From JASHPR01 sp963795055 (lineage in GTDB: Bacteria > Actinomycetota > Actinomycetes > Streptosporangiales > Streptosporangiaceae): DNA of 64,000 bases. A program made the position numbers and the translations under genes. Location: NCBI GenBank assembly GCA_963795055.1, contig CAWCGJ010000019.1:128556-192555 (forward strand). The letters run 5' to 3'. Of the stretch, positions 30,023-38,421 are shown in pieces. The stretch's first letter is position 1; each line of letters opens with the position of its first letter. The notes beneath the pieces were generated by a model. It worked only from the letters and a program-made list of their open reading frames with translations, did no database searches and was not told the origin of the DNA.

Positions 30023-31573
30023 GTGCGCCTGACTGACTACCTCGACAAGGGCGCGTCCCTGGGCGCCTCGGCGCCGTGCCTGACCATGGCCGGGCAGACC
30101 CGGACCTACGGCGACGTGCAGCGCCTGTCCTGGCAGGTGGCCCGGGCGCTGCACCGGTCCGGCGTCGGGCCGGGCGACAAGGTCGCGATCCTGTCGGCCA
30201 ACGACCCGGTGGCGTTCTCGTGCGTGTTCGGGATCGCCCGCGCGGGCGCGGTGTGGTGCCCGGTCAACCCCCGCAACCAGGCCGCGGAGAACCGCGGGCT
30301 GCTCGATCTGTTCGACTGCGCCTGCCTGATCTTCCAGGGCGCGTTCGCGCCGCTGGTCGCGGAGATCTCCCCGGACCTGCCGAAACTCCACACGCTGGTC
30401 TGCCTGGACGAGGGCCCTTCCTGGGCGCTGGCCTTCGCCGACTGGCTCGCCGGGCTGCCGGACGAGCCCTGGCAGGCCGACCCGCCCGACGACACCGCCA
30501 TGATCGCGGGCACCGGCGGGACCACCGGCCAGCCCAAGGGCGTGCTGCTGACCGGGCGCAACCTCGAGACGATGTCGGCCATCGTGCTGATGAGCTACCC
30601 GTTCACCGGGCGCCCGGTCTACCTCGCGCTGGCCCCGCTCACCCACGCGGCCGGGGTCTTGTGCTTCCCGGTCATGGCGCTGGGCGGCGAGATCGTGATC
30701 ATGCCGTCGGCCGACCTGGCGCAGTTCCTGGCGCTGATCGGCCGGCACCGGGTCACCCACACCTTCCTGCCGCCGACCGTCATCTACATGCTGCTCGACC
30801 AGCCCGGCCTGGCCGGCGCCGACCTGTCGTCGCTGCAATGCCTGTGGTACGGCGCGGCCCCGATGTCGCCGGCCCGGCTGGAGGAGGCCATCACCCGGAT
30901 CGGCCCGGTGCTGGGCCAGCTGTTCGGACAGACCGAGGCGCCGATGATGATCTCGACCATGGCGCCGGCCGACCACTTCCGCGCCGACGGCGCGCTCGCC
31001 ACCGAGCGGTTCGCCTCCGCGGGGCGCCCGGCGCCGCTGGTCACCGTGGCCATCATGGACGACGACGGCCGCCTGCTGCCGCGCGGGGAACGCGGCGAGA
31101 TCGTGGTCCGCAGCTCCCTGGTCATGGCCGGGTACTACCGCGACCCGGCGGCCACGGCCGAGGCCGCGCGGCACGGCTGGCACCACACCGGCGACATCGG
31201 CTACCTCGACGACGACAACTACCTGTTCATCGTGGACCGGGCCAAGGACATGATCATCACGGGCGGGTTCAACGTCTACTCCGTGGAGGTCGAGCAGGCG
31301 CTGATGCGGCACGCCGCGGTGCAGGACTGCGCGGTCGTCGGGCTGCCCGACGACAAGTGGGGCGAGCGCGTCACCGCGGTCGTGCAGCCCTACCCGGGGC
31401 GCAGCGTCACCGAGGCCGGCCTGCGCGCTTTCGCCAAGGGCCAGCTGGGCAGCGTCAAGGCGCCCAAGCAGGTCGAGGTCTGGCCGGACCTGCCCCGGTC
31501 GAAGGTCGGCAAGATCCTCAAGGGCGAGGTCAAGGCGCGCCTGCTCGGCGCGGCGCCAGAGTCAGATAGCTGA
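30023..31573 (+). CDS. AMP-forming acyl-CoA synthetase (long-chain fatty-acid-CoA ligase-like)
   Basis: The 516-residue protein starts at GTG 30023. Adenylate-forming enzyme motifs are complete: IAGTGGTTGQPKGVLLTGRN (P-loop-like), LWYGAAPMSPARLEEA and LFGQTEAPMM, HHTGDIGYLDDDNYLFIVDR, KDMIITGGFNVYSVEVEQAL and a C-terminal LPRSKVGKILKGEV with the catalytic Lys. It activates a carboxylic acid to its CoA thioester through an acyl-adenylate. Neighbouring SDR and MDR genes suggest degradation or processing of a lipid-like or aromatic acid. Confidence 0.94.
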   Translation: MRLTDYLDKGASLGASAPCLTMAGQTRTYGDVQRLSWQVARALHRSGVGPGDKVAILSANDPVAFSCVFGIARAGAVWCPVNPRNQAAENRGLLDLFDCACLIFQGAFAPLVAEISPDLPKLHTLVCLDEGPSWALAFADWLAGLPDEPWQADPPDDTAMIAGTGGTTGQPKGVLLTGRNLETMSAIVLMSYPFTGRPVYLALAPLTHAAGVLCFPVMALGGEIVIMPSADLAQFLALIGRHRVTHTFLPPTVIYMLLDQPGLAGADLSSLQCLWYGAAPMSPARLEEAITRIGPVLGQLFGQTEAPMMISTMAPADHFRADGALATERFASAGRPAPLVTVAIMDDDGRLLPRGERGEIVVRSSLVMAGYYRDPAATAEAARHGWHHTGDIGYLDDDNYLFIVDRAKDMIITGGFNVYSVEVEQALMRHAAVQDCAVVGLPDDKWGERVTAVVQPYPGRSVTEAGLRAFAKGQLGSVKAPKQVEVWPDLPRSKVGKILKGEVKARLLGAAPESDS

Positions 31574-31667
31574 TGCGCCGTGATGCCGCCGGACATCACC
31601 GACCGCCACCTCGGGCCGACCTGACCGCGCTGCGCCGCCTGGACCGGCCCCGCAGTACCTTTAGCCG

Positions 31668-32870
31668 GTGAAGGCGCTGGTGTTCCGGCACGACCTGGCC
31701 CGCGAGGCCGCCTCGGCCGTCGGCGGGCGCGTCAGCCGGCGCGCCTTCGTGTCCCGCCTCGCGCCCGTCCGCGTCGAGGACATCGACGAGCTGCCGCTGC
31801 CGGCCGGGGACTGGGTGCGCGTCAAGACGACGTTCTCGGGCCTGTGCGGCTCCGACGTGAAGCAGATCCTGCTGAACGGCGCGCGCGACAACCCGCTCAC
31901 GGCGCTGGTCTCGTTCCCGCACGTGCTCGGCCACGAGGTGGTCGGGCGCCGCACGGACACCGGGCAGCGCGTCGTGCTCAACCCGTGGCTGTCCTGCGTC
32001 CCCCGCGGCATCGACCCGCCGTGCCCGGCCTGCCGGGCCGGCCGCTACCCCTGGTGCCGCAACTTCCGCTCGGGCTACCTGCCCGTCTCGATCCACCTGG
32101 GGAACTGCGCGGCGGCCGCCGGGGCGCACGCCGAGCGCTTCGGCGCGCACCTCTCCCAGCTGTTCGCCATCCCCGGCGACGTCGGTGACGAGGCGGCGGT
32201 GCTGGCCGACCCCGCCAGCGTCTCGCTGCGGTCGATCCTGCTCGCGCCGCCCCCCGACGGCCGGCCCGTCCTGGTCTACGGGTCGGGCACGCTCGCGTTC
32301 GCGGCGATCGCGCTGCTACGTCACCTGTACCCCGCCACCGAGGTATGGGCGGCCACGCGGCCCGGCGCCCGGGCCGCGCTCGCGACCCGCCTCGGCGCGC
32401 ACACGGTGCTGTCCTCCTCGCCCGAAGAGCTCGTCGCGCAGGTCGCGCGGCGGGCCGGCGCGGCGCCGCTGGAGCCGTGGAGCAAGCGCGACTGGCTGCA
32501 GGACGGCCCGGCCGTGGTCTACGACACGATCGGCTCGACCGAGACCGTTGAGACCTCGCTCCGGCTGATCGCGACCGGCGGCACGCTGGTCATCTCCGGC
32601 GTCGAGCCGCCGAGGCGCTTCGAGTGGACGCTGCTGTACTTCAAGGAGGTGCGCGTCATCGGCTCGAACGGCTTCGGCATCGAGGAGGTGGGCGGCGTGG
32701 CCAAGCACGCCATGGAGCACTACTTCGACTTCGTCGCGGCCGGCCTCGACCTGACGCCGGTGATCACGCACCGGTTCCCGCTCGAGCGCTGGGACGAGGC
32801 GGTGCTGACGGTGAAGGACGCGCGGCGCACCGGCGCGGTCAAGGTGCTGCTGGAGCCGCCCCGCCCCTAG
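31668..32870 (+). CDS. MDR family zinc-type alcohol dehydrogenase-like protein
   Basis: The 400-residue protein has the MDR layout: VKTTFSGLCGSDVKQILL and FPHVLGHEVVGR (catalytic zinc region), a Cys-rich loop CPACRAGRYPWC, an NAD-binding region RPVLVYGSGTLAFAAIALL, and VYDTIGSTETVETSLRLIA. The nucleotide loop lacks the classic GxGxxG (it is GSGTLA), so cofactor binding may be atypical. The end VLTVKDARRTGAVKVLLEP is standard. It is convergent with the PPOX-fold gene, overlapping by four bases. Confidence 0.88.
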   Translation: MKALVFRHDLAREAASAVGGRVSRRAFVSRLAPVRVEDIDELPLPAGDWVRVKTTFSGLCGSDVKQILLNGARDNPLTALVSFPHVLGHEVVGRRTDTGQRVVLNPWLSCVPRGIDPPCPACRAGRYPWCRNFRSGYLPVSIHLGNCAAAAGAHAERFGAHLSQLFAIPGDVGDEAAVLADPASVSLRSILLAPPPDGRPVLVYGSGTLAFAAIALLRHLYPATEVWAATRPGARAALATRLGAHTVLSSSPEELVAQVARRAGAAPLEPWSKRDWLQDGPAVVYDTIGSTETVETSLRLIATGGTLVISGVEPPRRFEWTLLYFKEVRVIGSNGFGIEEVGGVAKHAMEHYFDFVAAGLDLTPVITHRFPLERWDEAVLTVKDARRTGAVKVLLEPPRP

Positions 32871-33325
32871 AGCATCAGCGCGCTGGGGAACCGGGTCTCG
32901 AAGTCCAGGACGGCCACCCATTCCGGCGTGACGACGATGCGGGCCATGGGCTTGCCGCGGAGCGTGCTGACCCAGGCCGGGCCCTGCTCCGGCCCGAAGT
33001 ACCGCGTGGCCGCGAGCGCGTACTCGGGGCTCACGTCGTCGAGGAGCTCGACGCTGGCCCGCCCCCGGACCGTCAGCACCTTGTACGGCCACGCGTTGTC
33101 GTCGATGGTGAGCGCCACCCTCGGGTCGGCCGCCAGCGCCTTGAGCTTGGGTGCCCCCGGAGGCGAGTCGAGGACGAACACCTCGCCGGTCCAGTGAAAC
33201 CAGATCGGCACGACCCTCGGGCTGCCGTCGGTCCAGGTGTAGGCCAGCCTCGCCGGGTTGGCCGAGCCCAGAAGCGCGTCAGCGACAGGATCCTTCAGCA
33301 GCTCCAGGCTGCCCTGCTGCGCCAT
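32867..33325 (-). CDS. Pyridoxamine 5'-phosphate oxidase-fold (PPOX/F420-type) protein
   Basis: The 152-residue split-barrel protein shows DALLGSANPARLAYTWTDG, RVVPIWFHWTGEVFVLDSP, PKLKALAADPRVALTIDD and LTVRGRASVELLDDV. This belongs to the F420/flavin-binding PPOX class common in actinomycetes. It may be a reductase or a protective F420-linked enzyme; substrate unknown. It is divergent from the SDR at 33544. Confidence 0.88.
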   Translation of the reverse strand: MAQQGSLELLKDPVADALLGSANPARLAYTWTDGSPRVVPIWFHWTGEVFVLDSPPGAPKLKALAADPRVALTIDDNAWPYKVLTVRGRASVELLDDVSPEYALAATRYFGPEQGPAWVSTLRGKPMARIVVTPEWVAVLDFETRFPSALML

Positions 33326-33543
33326 ATCCTCCCCCTTTTCACGGTCCGGGCGGCAGGCACCCAGGCCCCCGCCTGCCCCCAGGATGCGCCCGCGGCGTTC
33401 CGCGCAGACAGAGGCGAAAGTCCCGGCCCTGTGGTCATCCCGAGGCCCGGACGCTATAGTGATATCAGTTTTAGGTGTCCAGGCCGCGGCCCGGCGCGGG
33501 AGATCCTGGCCGGCCGCACCTGACCGGCGGGAGGTGTCGGGCT
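33326..33543. promoter_or_regulatory. Divergent promoter region of the PPOX and SDR genes
   Basis: The space holds the promoters of both genes. For the rightward SDR gene a TATAGT hexamer at 33455-33460, followed by GATATC and an AT-rich stretch, stands out from the GC-rich surroundings as a -10-like element. No matching -35 is evident. Confidence 0.35.
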
Positions 33544-34512
33544 GTGGACTCGTTCTCGGGGAAGCTCGCGGTGGTGACCGGCGGCGGTTCCGGCATGGGC
33601 CGGGAGCTGGTCCGCCAGCTGGCGGCGCAGGGATGCTCGGTCGCGACCTGCGACTGGCACGCGGACACCGTCGCGGAGACCGCGATCATGGCGGGGGAGG
33701 CCGCCCCGCCCGGCGTCCGGGTCAGCAGCCATGCCTGCGACGTCTCGGACGAGGCGCAGGTCCTGCGGTTCCGCGATGAGCTGCTCGACGAGCACGCCAG
33801 CGATCACGTCGACCTGGTCTTCAGCAACGCGGGCGTCGGCGGCGGCGGCAGCTTCGTCAACGACAGCCGCGAGGAGTGGGAGCGCACGTTCGCCGTCGAC
33901 TGGTGGGGCGTCTACCACTGCGCCCGGGTGTTCCTGCCCCTGCTCATCGCGAGCGGCGACGGCGTCCTGGTCAACACCAGCAGCGTCAACGGGTTCTGGG
34001 CGACCCTGGGCCCGGGCATGCCGAACAACGCGTACTGCACGGCCAAGTTCGCCGTGAAGGGCTTCTCGGAGGCGCTCATCGAGGACCTGCGCACCAACGC
34101 GCCCCAGGTCCGGGTGGCCGTGGTCATGCCCGGCCACGTGGGCACGGACATCGTCGCGAACAGCATGCGCGCCCGCGGGCTGCCGGAGCCTGAGCACATG
34201 AGCGACGCCCAGGTGCAGGAGCTGATCCCCGCCGCCGCGCAGGCCAAGCTGATCGAGGCCGGGCTGCTGGCCGAGGGCGCGTCAGCCGACGACCTGCGCA
34301 AGATGCTCGCGGGGATGGCCGCCGACTTCCGGGACAAGGCGCCGCTCAGCGCGGCCGACGCGGCGACCATCATCCTCGACGGGGTACGGTCCGGGGCCTG
34401 GCGGATCCTGGTCGGCCAGGATGCCAAGACCCTCGACGAGGTGGTGCGCGCGAAGCCCGAGGCCGCCTACGACTACGCCGAGCTGGGCCGGCTGGCGAGG
34501 GCTGACAAGTAA
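33544..34512 (+). CDS. Short-chain dehydrogenase/reductase
   Basis: 322 residues from GTG 33544 with a GGGAGG site upstream. SDR motifs are LAVVTGGGSGMGRELVRQLA, DLVFSNAGVGGGG, and the active site NTSSVNGFWATLGPGMPNNA with YCTAKFAVKG, then VVMPGHVGTDIVANS. It is longer than classical SDRs, with a ~70-residue C-terminal extension (IEAGLLAEGASADDLRKMLA and DKAPLSAADAATIILDGVRS) seen in SDRs that oxidise alcohols in lipid-like substrates. No partner gene immediately shares its transcript. Confidence 0.92.
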   Translation: MDSFSGKLAVVTGGGSGMGRELVRQLAAQGCSVATCDWHADTVAETAIMAGEAAPPGVRVSSHACDVSDEAQVLRFRDELLDEHASDHVDLVFSNAGVGGGGSFVNDSREEWERTFAVDWWGVYHCARVFLPLLIASGDGVLVNTSSVNGFWATLGPGMPNNAYCTAKFAVKGFSEALIEDLRTNAPQVRVAVVMPGHVGTDIVANSMRARGLPEPEHMSDAQVQELIPAAAQAKLIEAGLLAEGASADDLRKMLAGMAADFRDKAPLSAADAATIILDGVRSGAWRILVGQDAKTLDEVVRAKPEAAYDYAELGRLARADK

Positions 34513-34526
34513 CGATCACGATGCCC

Positions 34527-34542
34527 GGCCCGGCGCCGGGCC
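34527..34542. terminator. GC-rich palindrome after the SDR gene
   Basis: GGCCCGGC-GCCGGGCC is a perfect 16-base palindrome 15 bases after the SDR stop, followed by CTTGTG. It may be a factor-independent terminator without a T-tract, as is common in high-GC actinobacteria. Confidence 0.4.
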
Positions 34543-34578
34543 CTTGTGCCTGACGGGAGGGAAGTAGTCCAATGAGGC

Positions 34579-35208
34579 ATGGCTGATCCGCCGCGTGAGG
34601 GGGGCGGGGCGTCCCCGACGGGCGGCAGCGAGGACGGGCCATCCCAGCCCGCGGCGGCCGCCGCTGAGGTCTCCGGCACCGAGGCGCCCCGCGGCGCGCC
34701 CGGGCGGGTCCGGCTGGAACACGGCTTCGAGCGGGCGCTGAGCCTGTCCCGGGTCCTGGTCGTCGTCCCGGTGGTCGTCCTCGTGCTCGCCGCCTTCTCG
34801 TCGTTTGCCCTGGGGACCGAGGTCTTCGTCAGGTCGGTCACGAGCTTCGTGGAAGAATCCCACCTGACCGCCCATAACCTCGGCTTCCTGCTCCTGCTGA
34901 CCGACCTGTTCCTGGTGGGCGCGACCCTCATGATCGCGGCCTTCGGCTTCTACGACCTCTTCGTCACCAGGATCGACGCGGGCGACCGGTCCCTCCGCCT
35001 GCCCGGCTGGCTGAGGATGCGCGATCTCAACGACCTCAAGGCCAGGGTGGTCTCGATGATCATCCTGGTGGCGGCGGTCACCTTCGTGGACGTGGTCGTG
35101 GAGTCGAGGGACGGCGGGCTGGACACGTTCTACCTCGGCGCCGCGGTCGCGCTGGTGATCGCGGCGCTCACGGCGTTCCTCTACTTCGGCCGGATGGACG
35201 GCGGGTGA
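34579..35208 (+). CDS. YqhA/UPF0114 family membrane protein
   Basis: The 209-residue protein has a disordered N-terminal ~50 residues rich in Gly, Pro and Ala, then LEHGFERALSLSRVLVVVPV and three more hydrophobic segments, including LLLLTDLFLVGATLMIAAFG and DLFVTRIDAG. The final helices are VSMIILVAAVTFVDVVVE and ALVIAALTAFLYF. This is the YqhA pattern; the function in the family is not established. Confidence 0.85.
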   Translation: MADPPREGGGASPTGGSEDGPSQPAAAAAEVSGTEAPRGAPGRVRLEHGFERALSLSRVLVVVPVVVLVLAAFSSFALGTEVFVRSVTSFVEESHLTAHNLGFLLLLTDLFLVGATLMIAAFGFYDLFVTRIDAGDRSLRLPGWLRMRDLNDLKARVVSMIILVAAVTFVDVVVESRDGGLDTFYLGAAVALVIAALTAFLYFGRMDGG

Positions 35209-35313
35209 TGACGCTCAGCCCAGCCCGAGCCCGCTGCGGCCGGTCTGGTTGAGGTCGCCGGGCTGACCCGGGTGCCTGCGGGTCACGTCCGCCCATGTTC
35301 TAACGTGCCAGTC

Positions 35314-36528
35314 ATGGCTGACAACGATCGTCTTGAGCGCTTCGCCGATCTGGTCGTCCGGGTCGGCGCCAACGTCCAGCCCGGCTCGGGCGTACTGCTC
35401 CGCTCCGACATCGCCCACCTGGAGATCGCCCGCGCGGTGGTGGAGCGCGCGTACGCCGCTGGCGCCCCATGGGTCGAGATCGAGTGGTCGGACGGCCCGA
35501 TCCGGCGCTCGCAGCTCACCCACGCGAGCATCGAGACGCTGACCAGGCCGCGGCCGTGGGCGATCGAGCGGACCAGGGAGTGGGCGGCCGCGCGGGGCGT
35601 CGCCATCCAGCTCACCGGGGATCCCGACCCGCACCTGCTCGACGGGGTCGACCCGGCCAAGGCGGCCGCGTTCCCCCGGGAAGAGAGGCTGGCCTTCCGT
35701 GAGGCGATCCTCGTGCAGCAGTTGCGCTGGACCATCGTCGCGGCGCCGAATCCAGGCTGGGCGCGGGAGGTCTTCGGCGAGCCGGATGTCGAACGCCTCT
35801 GGGACGCGGTCGCGACCGCGATGCGCCTCGACGAGGCCGATCCGGTCGCCTGCTGGCACGAGCGCACCGCGCAGCTGGCCGCGCGGGCCCGCGCGCTGAA
35901 TGCCCTGGAGCTGACCGAGGTGCGCTACCGCGGCCCCGGCACCGATCTGCTGGTCGGGCTGGTGCCGGACAGCCGGTGGACCGGGGGCTCCATGGAGGAC
36001 CCGGACGGGATCCCCTACCTGCCGAACATCCCGACCGAGGAGGTCTTCGCCAGCCCCGACCGGCGCCGCGCCGACGGCACGATCAGCCTGACGAAGCCGG
36101 TGATCATCAGCGGCCAGGTGGTCGACGGGCTGAAGGTCGCGTTCTCCGGCGGGCGGATCACCGACGTCACCGCGGCGTCCGGCGCCGCGACCGTGCTGGC
36201 TCAGCTCGACACCGACGAGGGCGCGCGCAGCCTCGGCGAGGTCTCGCTGGTGGACCGGGACTCGCGGATCGCGAAGGCCGGCATCCTGTTCCATGACACG
36301 CTGTTCGACGAGAACGCGGCCTGCCACGTCGCCTGGGGACAGAGCTTCCCGTTCGCGGTGGCGGACGGCCTGACCATGAGCGACGACGAACGGTACGAGA
36401 TCGGGCTCAACCGCTCGGCCGTCCACACCGATGTGGTGATCGGCGGTGACGGCCTGACCGTCACCGGCACGGGCCCGAAGGGCACGGTGGACATCATCCG
36501 TGACGATGAGTGGGTCCTTCCGACCTGA
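35314..36528 (+). CDS. M29 family aminopeptidase (thermophilic metalloprotease type)
   Basis: 404 residues from ATG 35314. M29 landmarks include RSDIAHLEIARAVVERAYAA, a GTDLLVGLVPDSRW strand, NIPTEEVFASPD, ARSLGEVSLVDRDSRI, FHDTLFDENAACHVAWG and NRSAVHTDVVIGGD. These supply the Glu, Glu, His, His and Asp metal ligands of AmpS/AmpT-type aminopeptidases. It is a cytosolic, metal-dependent peptidase that removes N-terminal residues. The gene stands alone, preceding the DUF6325-like/LuxR gene by 78 bases on the same strand. Confidence 0.94.
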   Translation: MADNDRLERFADLVVRVGANVQPGSGVLLRSDIAHLEIARAVVERAYAAGAPWVEIEWSDGPIRRSQLTHASIETLTRPRPWAIERTREWAAARGVAIQLTGDPDPHLLDGVDPAKAAAFPREERLAFREAILVQQLRWTIVAAPNPGWAREVFGEPDVERLWDAVATAMRLDEADPVACWHERTAQLAARARALNALELTEVRYRGPGTDLLVGLVPDSRWTGGSMEDPDGIPYLPNIPTEEVFASPDRRRADGTISLTKPVIISGQVVDGLKVAFSGGRITDVTAASGAATVLAQLDTDEGARSLGEVSLVDRDSRIAKAGILFHDTLFDENAACHVAWGQSFPFAVADGLTMSDDERYEIGLNRSAVHTDVVIGGDGLTVTGTGPKGTVDIIRDDEWVLPT

Positions 36529-36606
36529 GCCGACGACGGCCTTCGACGCGCCTCCCGATAGGGTGCCAGGCGACGATCTACCCGGCCTGGCTGGAGGAGA
36601 GCAGAG

Positions 36607-37665
36607 ATGCCCGCACCGTTGCAGATAATCGCGCTGACCTTTCGCCTCGACGCTGACGCTGAGAGCCGCCTGCTGACGGAGGTCGACCGGATCGAGGGCC
36701 GCGGCGTGCTCCGCGTGCTCGACATGGTCTTCCTGGCCAAGGGGCCGGACGGGACAGTGGAGGGGCTGGAGGTCGGCGACGACGAGGACTTCGGCTCGCT
36801 GCTGGCCGGCGTCACGAACTTCCGGGCGGAGGACGGCGACCGGCTGACGGCCGGCAACGGGGCGGCCGGCCAGCCCGCGGTCTCCACCACGGCGGCCGTG
36901 CAGGCCCTGGCCGACTCCCTGGAGCCGGGCAGCGGGGCGGCCCTCCTGCTGGTCGAGCATCGGTGGGCCGGCCCGCTGGTCGATGCCGTGTCGGCCGCCG
37001 GTGGCGCGCTGATCAGCGACGACTTCCTGGCCGGAGACGTCAGCCGCGCCATCGGAGCCGAGATCGCCACGCTGGAGGAGGCCTCCTCGGTGATCGCCGA
37101 GGCGCAGGCCGTCGAGGCGGCCGCCGTGCTCCGCGCCGTGGTGGCCAGCGCCGAGGCCGCCGAGGCCGAGGCCGCCTCCGAGCAGATCCAGGAAGCAGCG
37201 GCCGCGGAAGCGGTCAGCGCGCTGATCACGGCCGGGCTCATCGAGGAGGCGGCCGCACACGAGGCGGTCACCGCGCTGACCGCGGCCGGGCTGATCACGG
37301 ACGCGGCGGCCCGGGCCGCCGACGATGCTTTCGCCGACGCCGCGGCCACGATCGCCGCGGCGGACCAGGCCACCGACCAGGCCGTTACCGAGGACATTGC
37401 GCTGATCGGCGCCGCCGACGAGGTGGCCGCCGAGGCCACGCAGGAGGCTCAGGCCAGGGTGCAGGCTGCGTCGATCACCAGGTCCGAGGCGCAGATCCTG
37501 CGCTACCTCCCGCAGCCGGTGCCGTTCTCGGTCATCGCCGACAAGCTGGGCATCTCCCGGTCCGCCGCCAAGGAGCGAGCCGTGCGCCTGTACCAGCGGC
37601 TCGGTGTGCACGGCCGGGAGGAGGCGGTCAGCCGCGCTCGCGAGCTCGGTCTGCTCCGCGGGTGA
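36607..37665 (+). CDS. DUF6325-like domain fused to an Ala-rich helical region and a LuxR-type HTH
   Basis: The 352-residue protein starts at ATG 36607 with GGAGAG upstream. Residues about 1-150 resemble DUF6325/DUF1269-type proteins: IIALTFRLDADAESRLLTEV, GVLRVLDMVFLAKGPDGTV, ALLLVEHRWAGPLVDAVSAA and GGALISDDFL. Residues about 155-290 are extremely rich in Ala and Glu with repeated EAVxALxxAGLI units, expected to be long helices. The last ~60 residues are a LuxR/GerE-type helix-turn-helix: EAQILRYLPQPVPFSVIADK, LGISRSAAKERAVRLYQRLG. In relatives the domain is usually followed by a short C-terminal motif, so joining it to a DNA-binding domain is unusual. Sensing input is unknown. Confidence 0.8.
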   Translation: MPAPLQIIALTFRLDADAESRLLTEVDRIEGRGVLRVLDMVFLAKGPDGTVEGLEVGDDEDFGSLLAGVTNFRAEDGDRLTAGNGAAGQPAVSTTAAVQALADSLEPGSGAALLLVEHRWAGPLVDAVSAAGGALISDDFLAGDVSRAIGAEIATLEEASSVIAEAQAVEAAAVLRAVVASAEAAEAEAASEQIQEAAAAEAVSALITAGLIEEAAAHEAVTALTAAGLITDAAARAADDAFADAAATIAAADQATDQAVTEDIALIGAADEVAAEATQEAQARVQAASITRSEAQILRYLPQPVPFSVIADKLGISRSAAKERAVRLYQRLGVHGREEAVSRARELGLLRG

Positions 37666-37670
37666 CCCCG

Positions 37671-37781
37671 GGGGGCCGGACGCTGCACAATCACGCCGCC
37701 CACTGCCTGCTCGTCCGCGATGGCCGGGTCGCCGAATGGTAGATGGTCGAGGCGCTGCCCGCCGAGAGCGAGGCCTTCTGG
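37671..37781 (+). pseudogene. SnoaL-like/NTF2-fold C-terminal relic with in-frame stop
   Basis: The frame reads LHNHAAHCLLVRDGRVAEW, a TAG stop at 37740-37742, then MVEALPAESEAFW in the same frame. This resembles the end of SnoaL-like polyketide-cyclase/NTF2-fold proteins, where an RDGRIxEW strand is followed by a short tail. Only the tail end survives. Confidence 0.45.
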
Positions 37782-37848
37782 GTCTTCGTAGCGGCGTGGG
37801 CCGCGGCGAGACGCCCGGCGCGGGCCGTAGGAGACAGGCCAGGCGCGG

Positions 37849-38421
37849 TCAGAGTGCGGCCATGCCCGCCCCGATGAACCGCATCGCGGCGGCGATGGCT
37901 TCCTCGCGGTCCGCGCCCGGCTCGGTGTCGAGGACCTCCGCGATCATTGCGGAGGCGGCGGCGGCCGCGAGCCGGGGGCCGATGGTGCCGGGTCCGCGGT
38001 TGGTGTCGGCGGCGATGACGGCCGCGCCGCCCCGCATCGCGTCCGCCAGCCGTGCCGTGCGCAACGCCGCGAGCTGGGGATTCGCCGCGAACATGCGGCG
38101 GGCGAGCATGCGCTGCTCCAGGTCCGCTGGCTCGGTCTGGGTGGCGAGCAGCCAGCGGCGCAGGACGTCGGCGACGGTCTCGCCCGGTTGCCGGGCGTCC
38201 ATCGCGGCGGTCAGGCTCGCCACCGCGTCGTTGACCCTGGACATGGCGATGTCCTGCTTGGCCGGGAAGTACATCGCGATCGTCCGGGGCGAGACCTCGG
38301 CCGCCTCGGCTATGTCGGCGACCGTGGTCGCGTCGTAGCCGCGTTCCGCGAACAGCTTCTCCAACGCCGCCAGCGACGGCTGGCATGCCCCGGCGGTCTG
38401 GGGCTTCCTCGCGGCGGGCAC
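37849..38421 (-). CDS. TetR family regulator with replaced N-terminus
   Basis: The frame encodes 190 residues. From about residue 20 it is a normal TetR HTH: LEKLFAERGYDATTVADIAE then AAEVSPRTIAMYFPAKQD, followed by an all-helical ligand domain. The expected first helix (about 10-15 residues with an R-x2-I-x2-A pattern) is missing. The present N-terminus (MPAARKPQTAGACQPS) is read antisense through the adjoining MFS relic. The join at about 38390 therefore looks like a deletion endpoint. DNA binding may be weakened, and the regulator has lost its own promoter region. Confidence 0.7.
   Translation of the reverse strand: MPAARKPQTAGACQPSLAALEKLFAERGYDATTVADIAEAAEVSPRTIAMYFPAKQDIAMSRVNDAVASLTAAMDARQPGETVADVLRRWLLATQTEPADLEQRMLARRMFAANPQLAALRTARLADAMRGGAAVIAADTNRGPGTIGPRLAAAAASAMIAEVLDTEPGADREEAIAAAMRFIGAGMAAL

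Noticed and set aside
29993..31312. A long minus-strand frame opposite the acyl-CoA synthetase
   Set aside because: Composition is Arg/Gly/His-rich and lacks motifs; the plus-strand adenylate-forming motifs are complete.
35215..37611. A 798-codon minus-strand frame opposite the aminopeptidase and LuxR-fusion genes
   Set aside because: It is a shadow of two real genes and has no recognisable domain.
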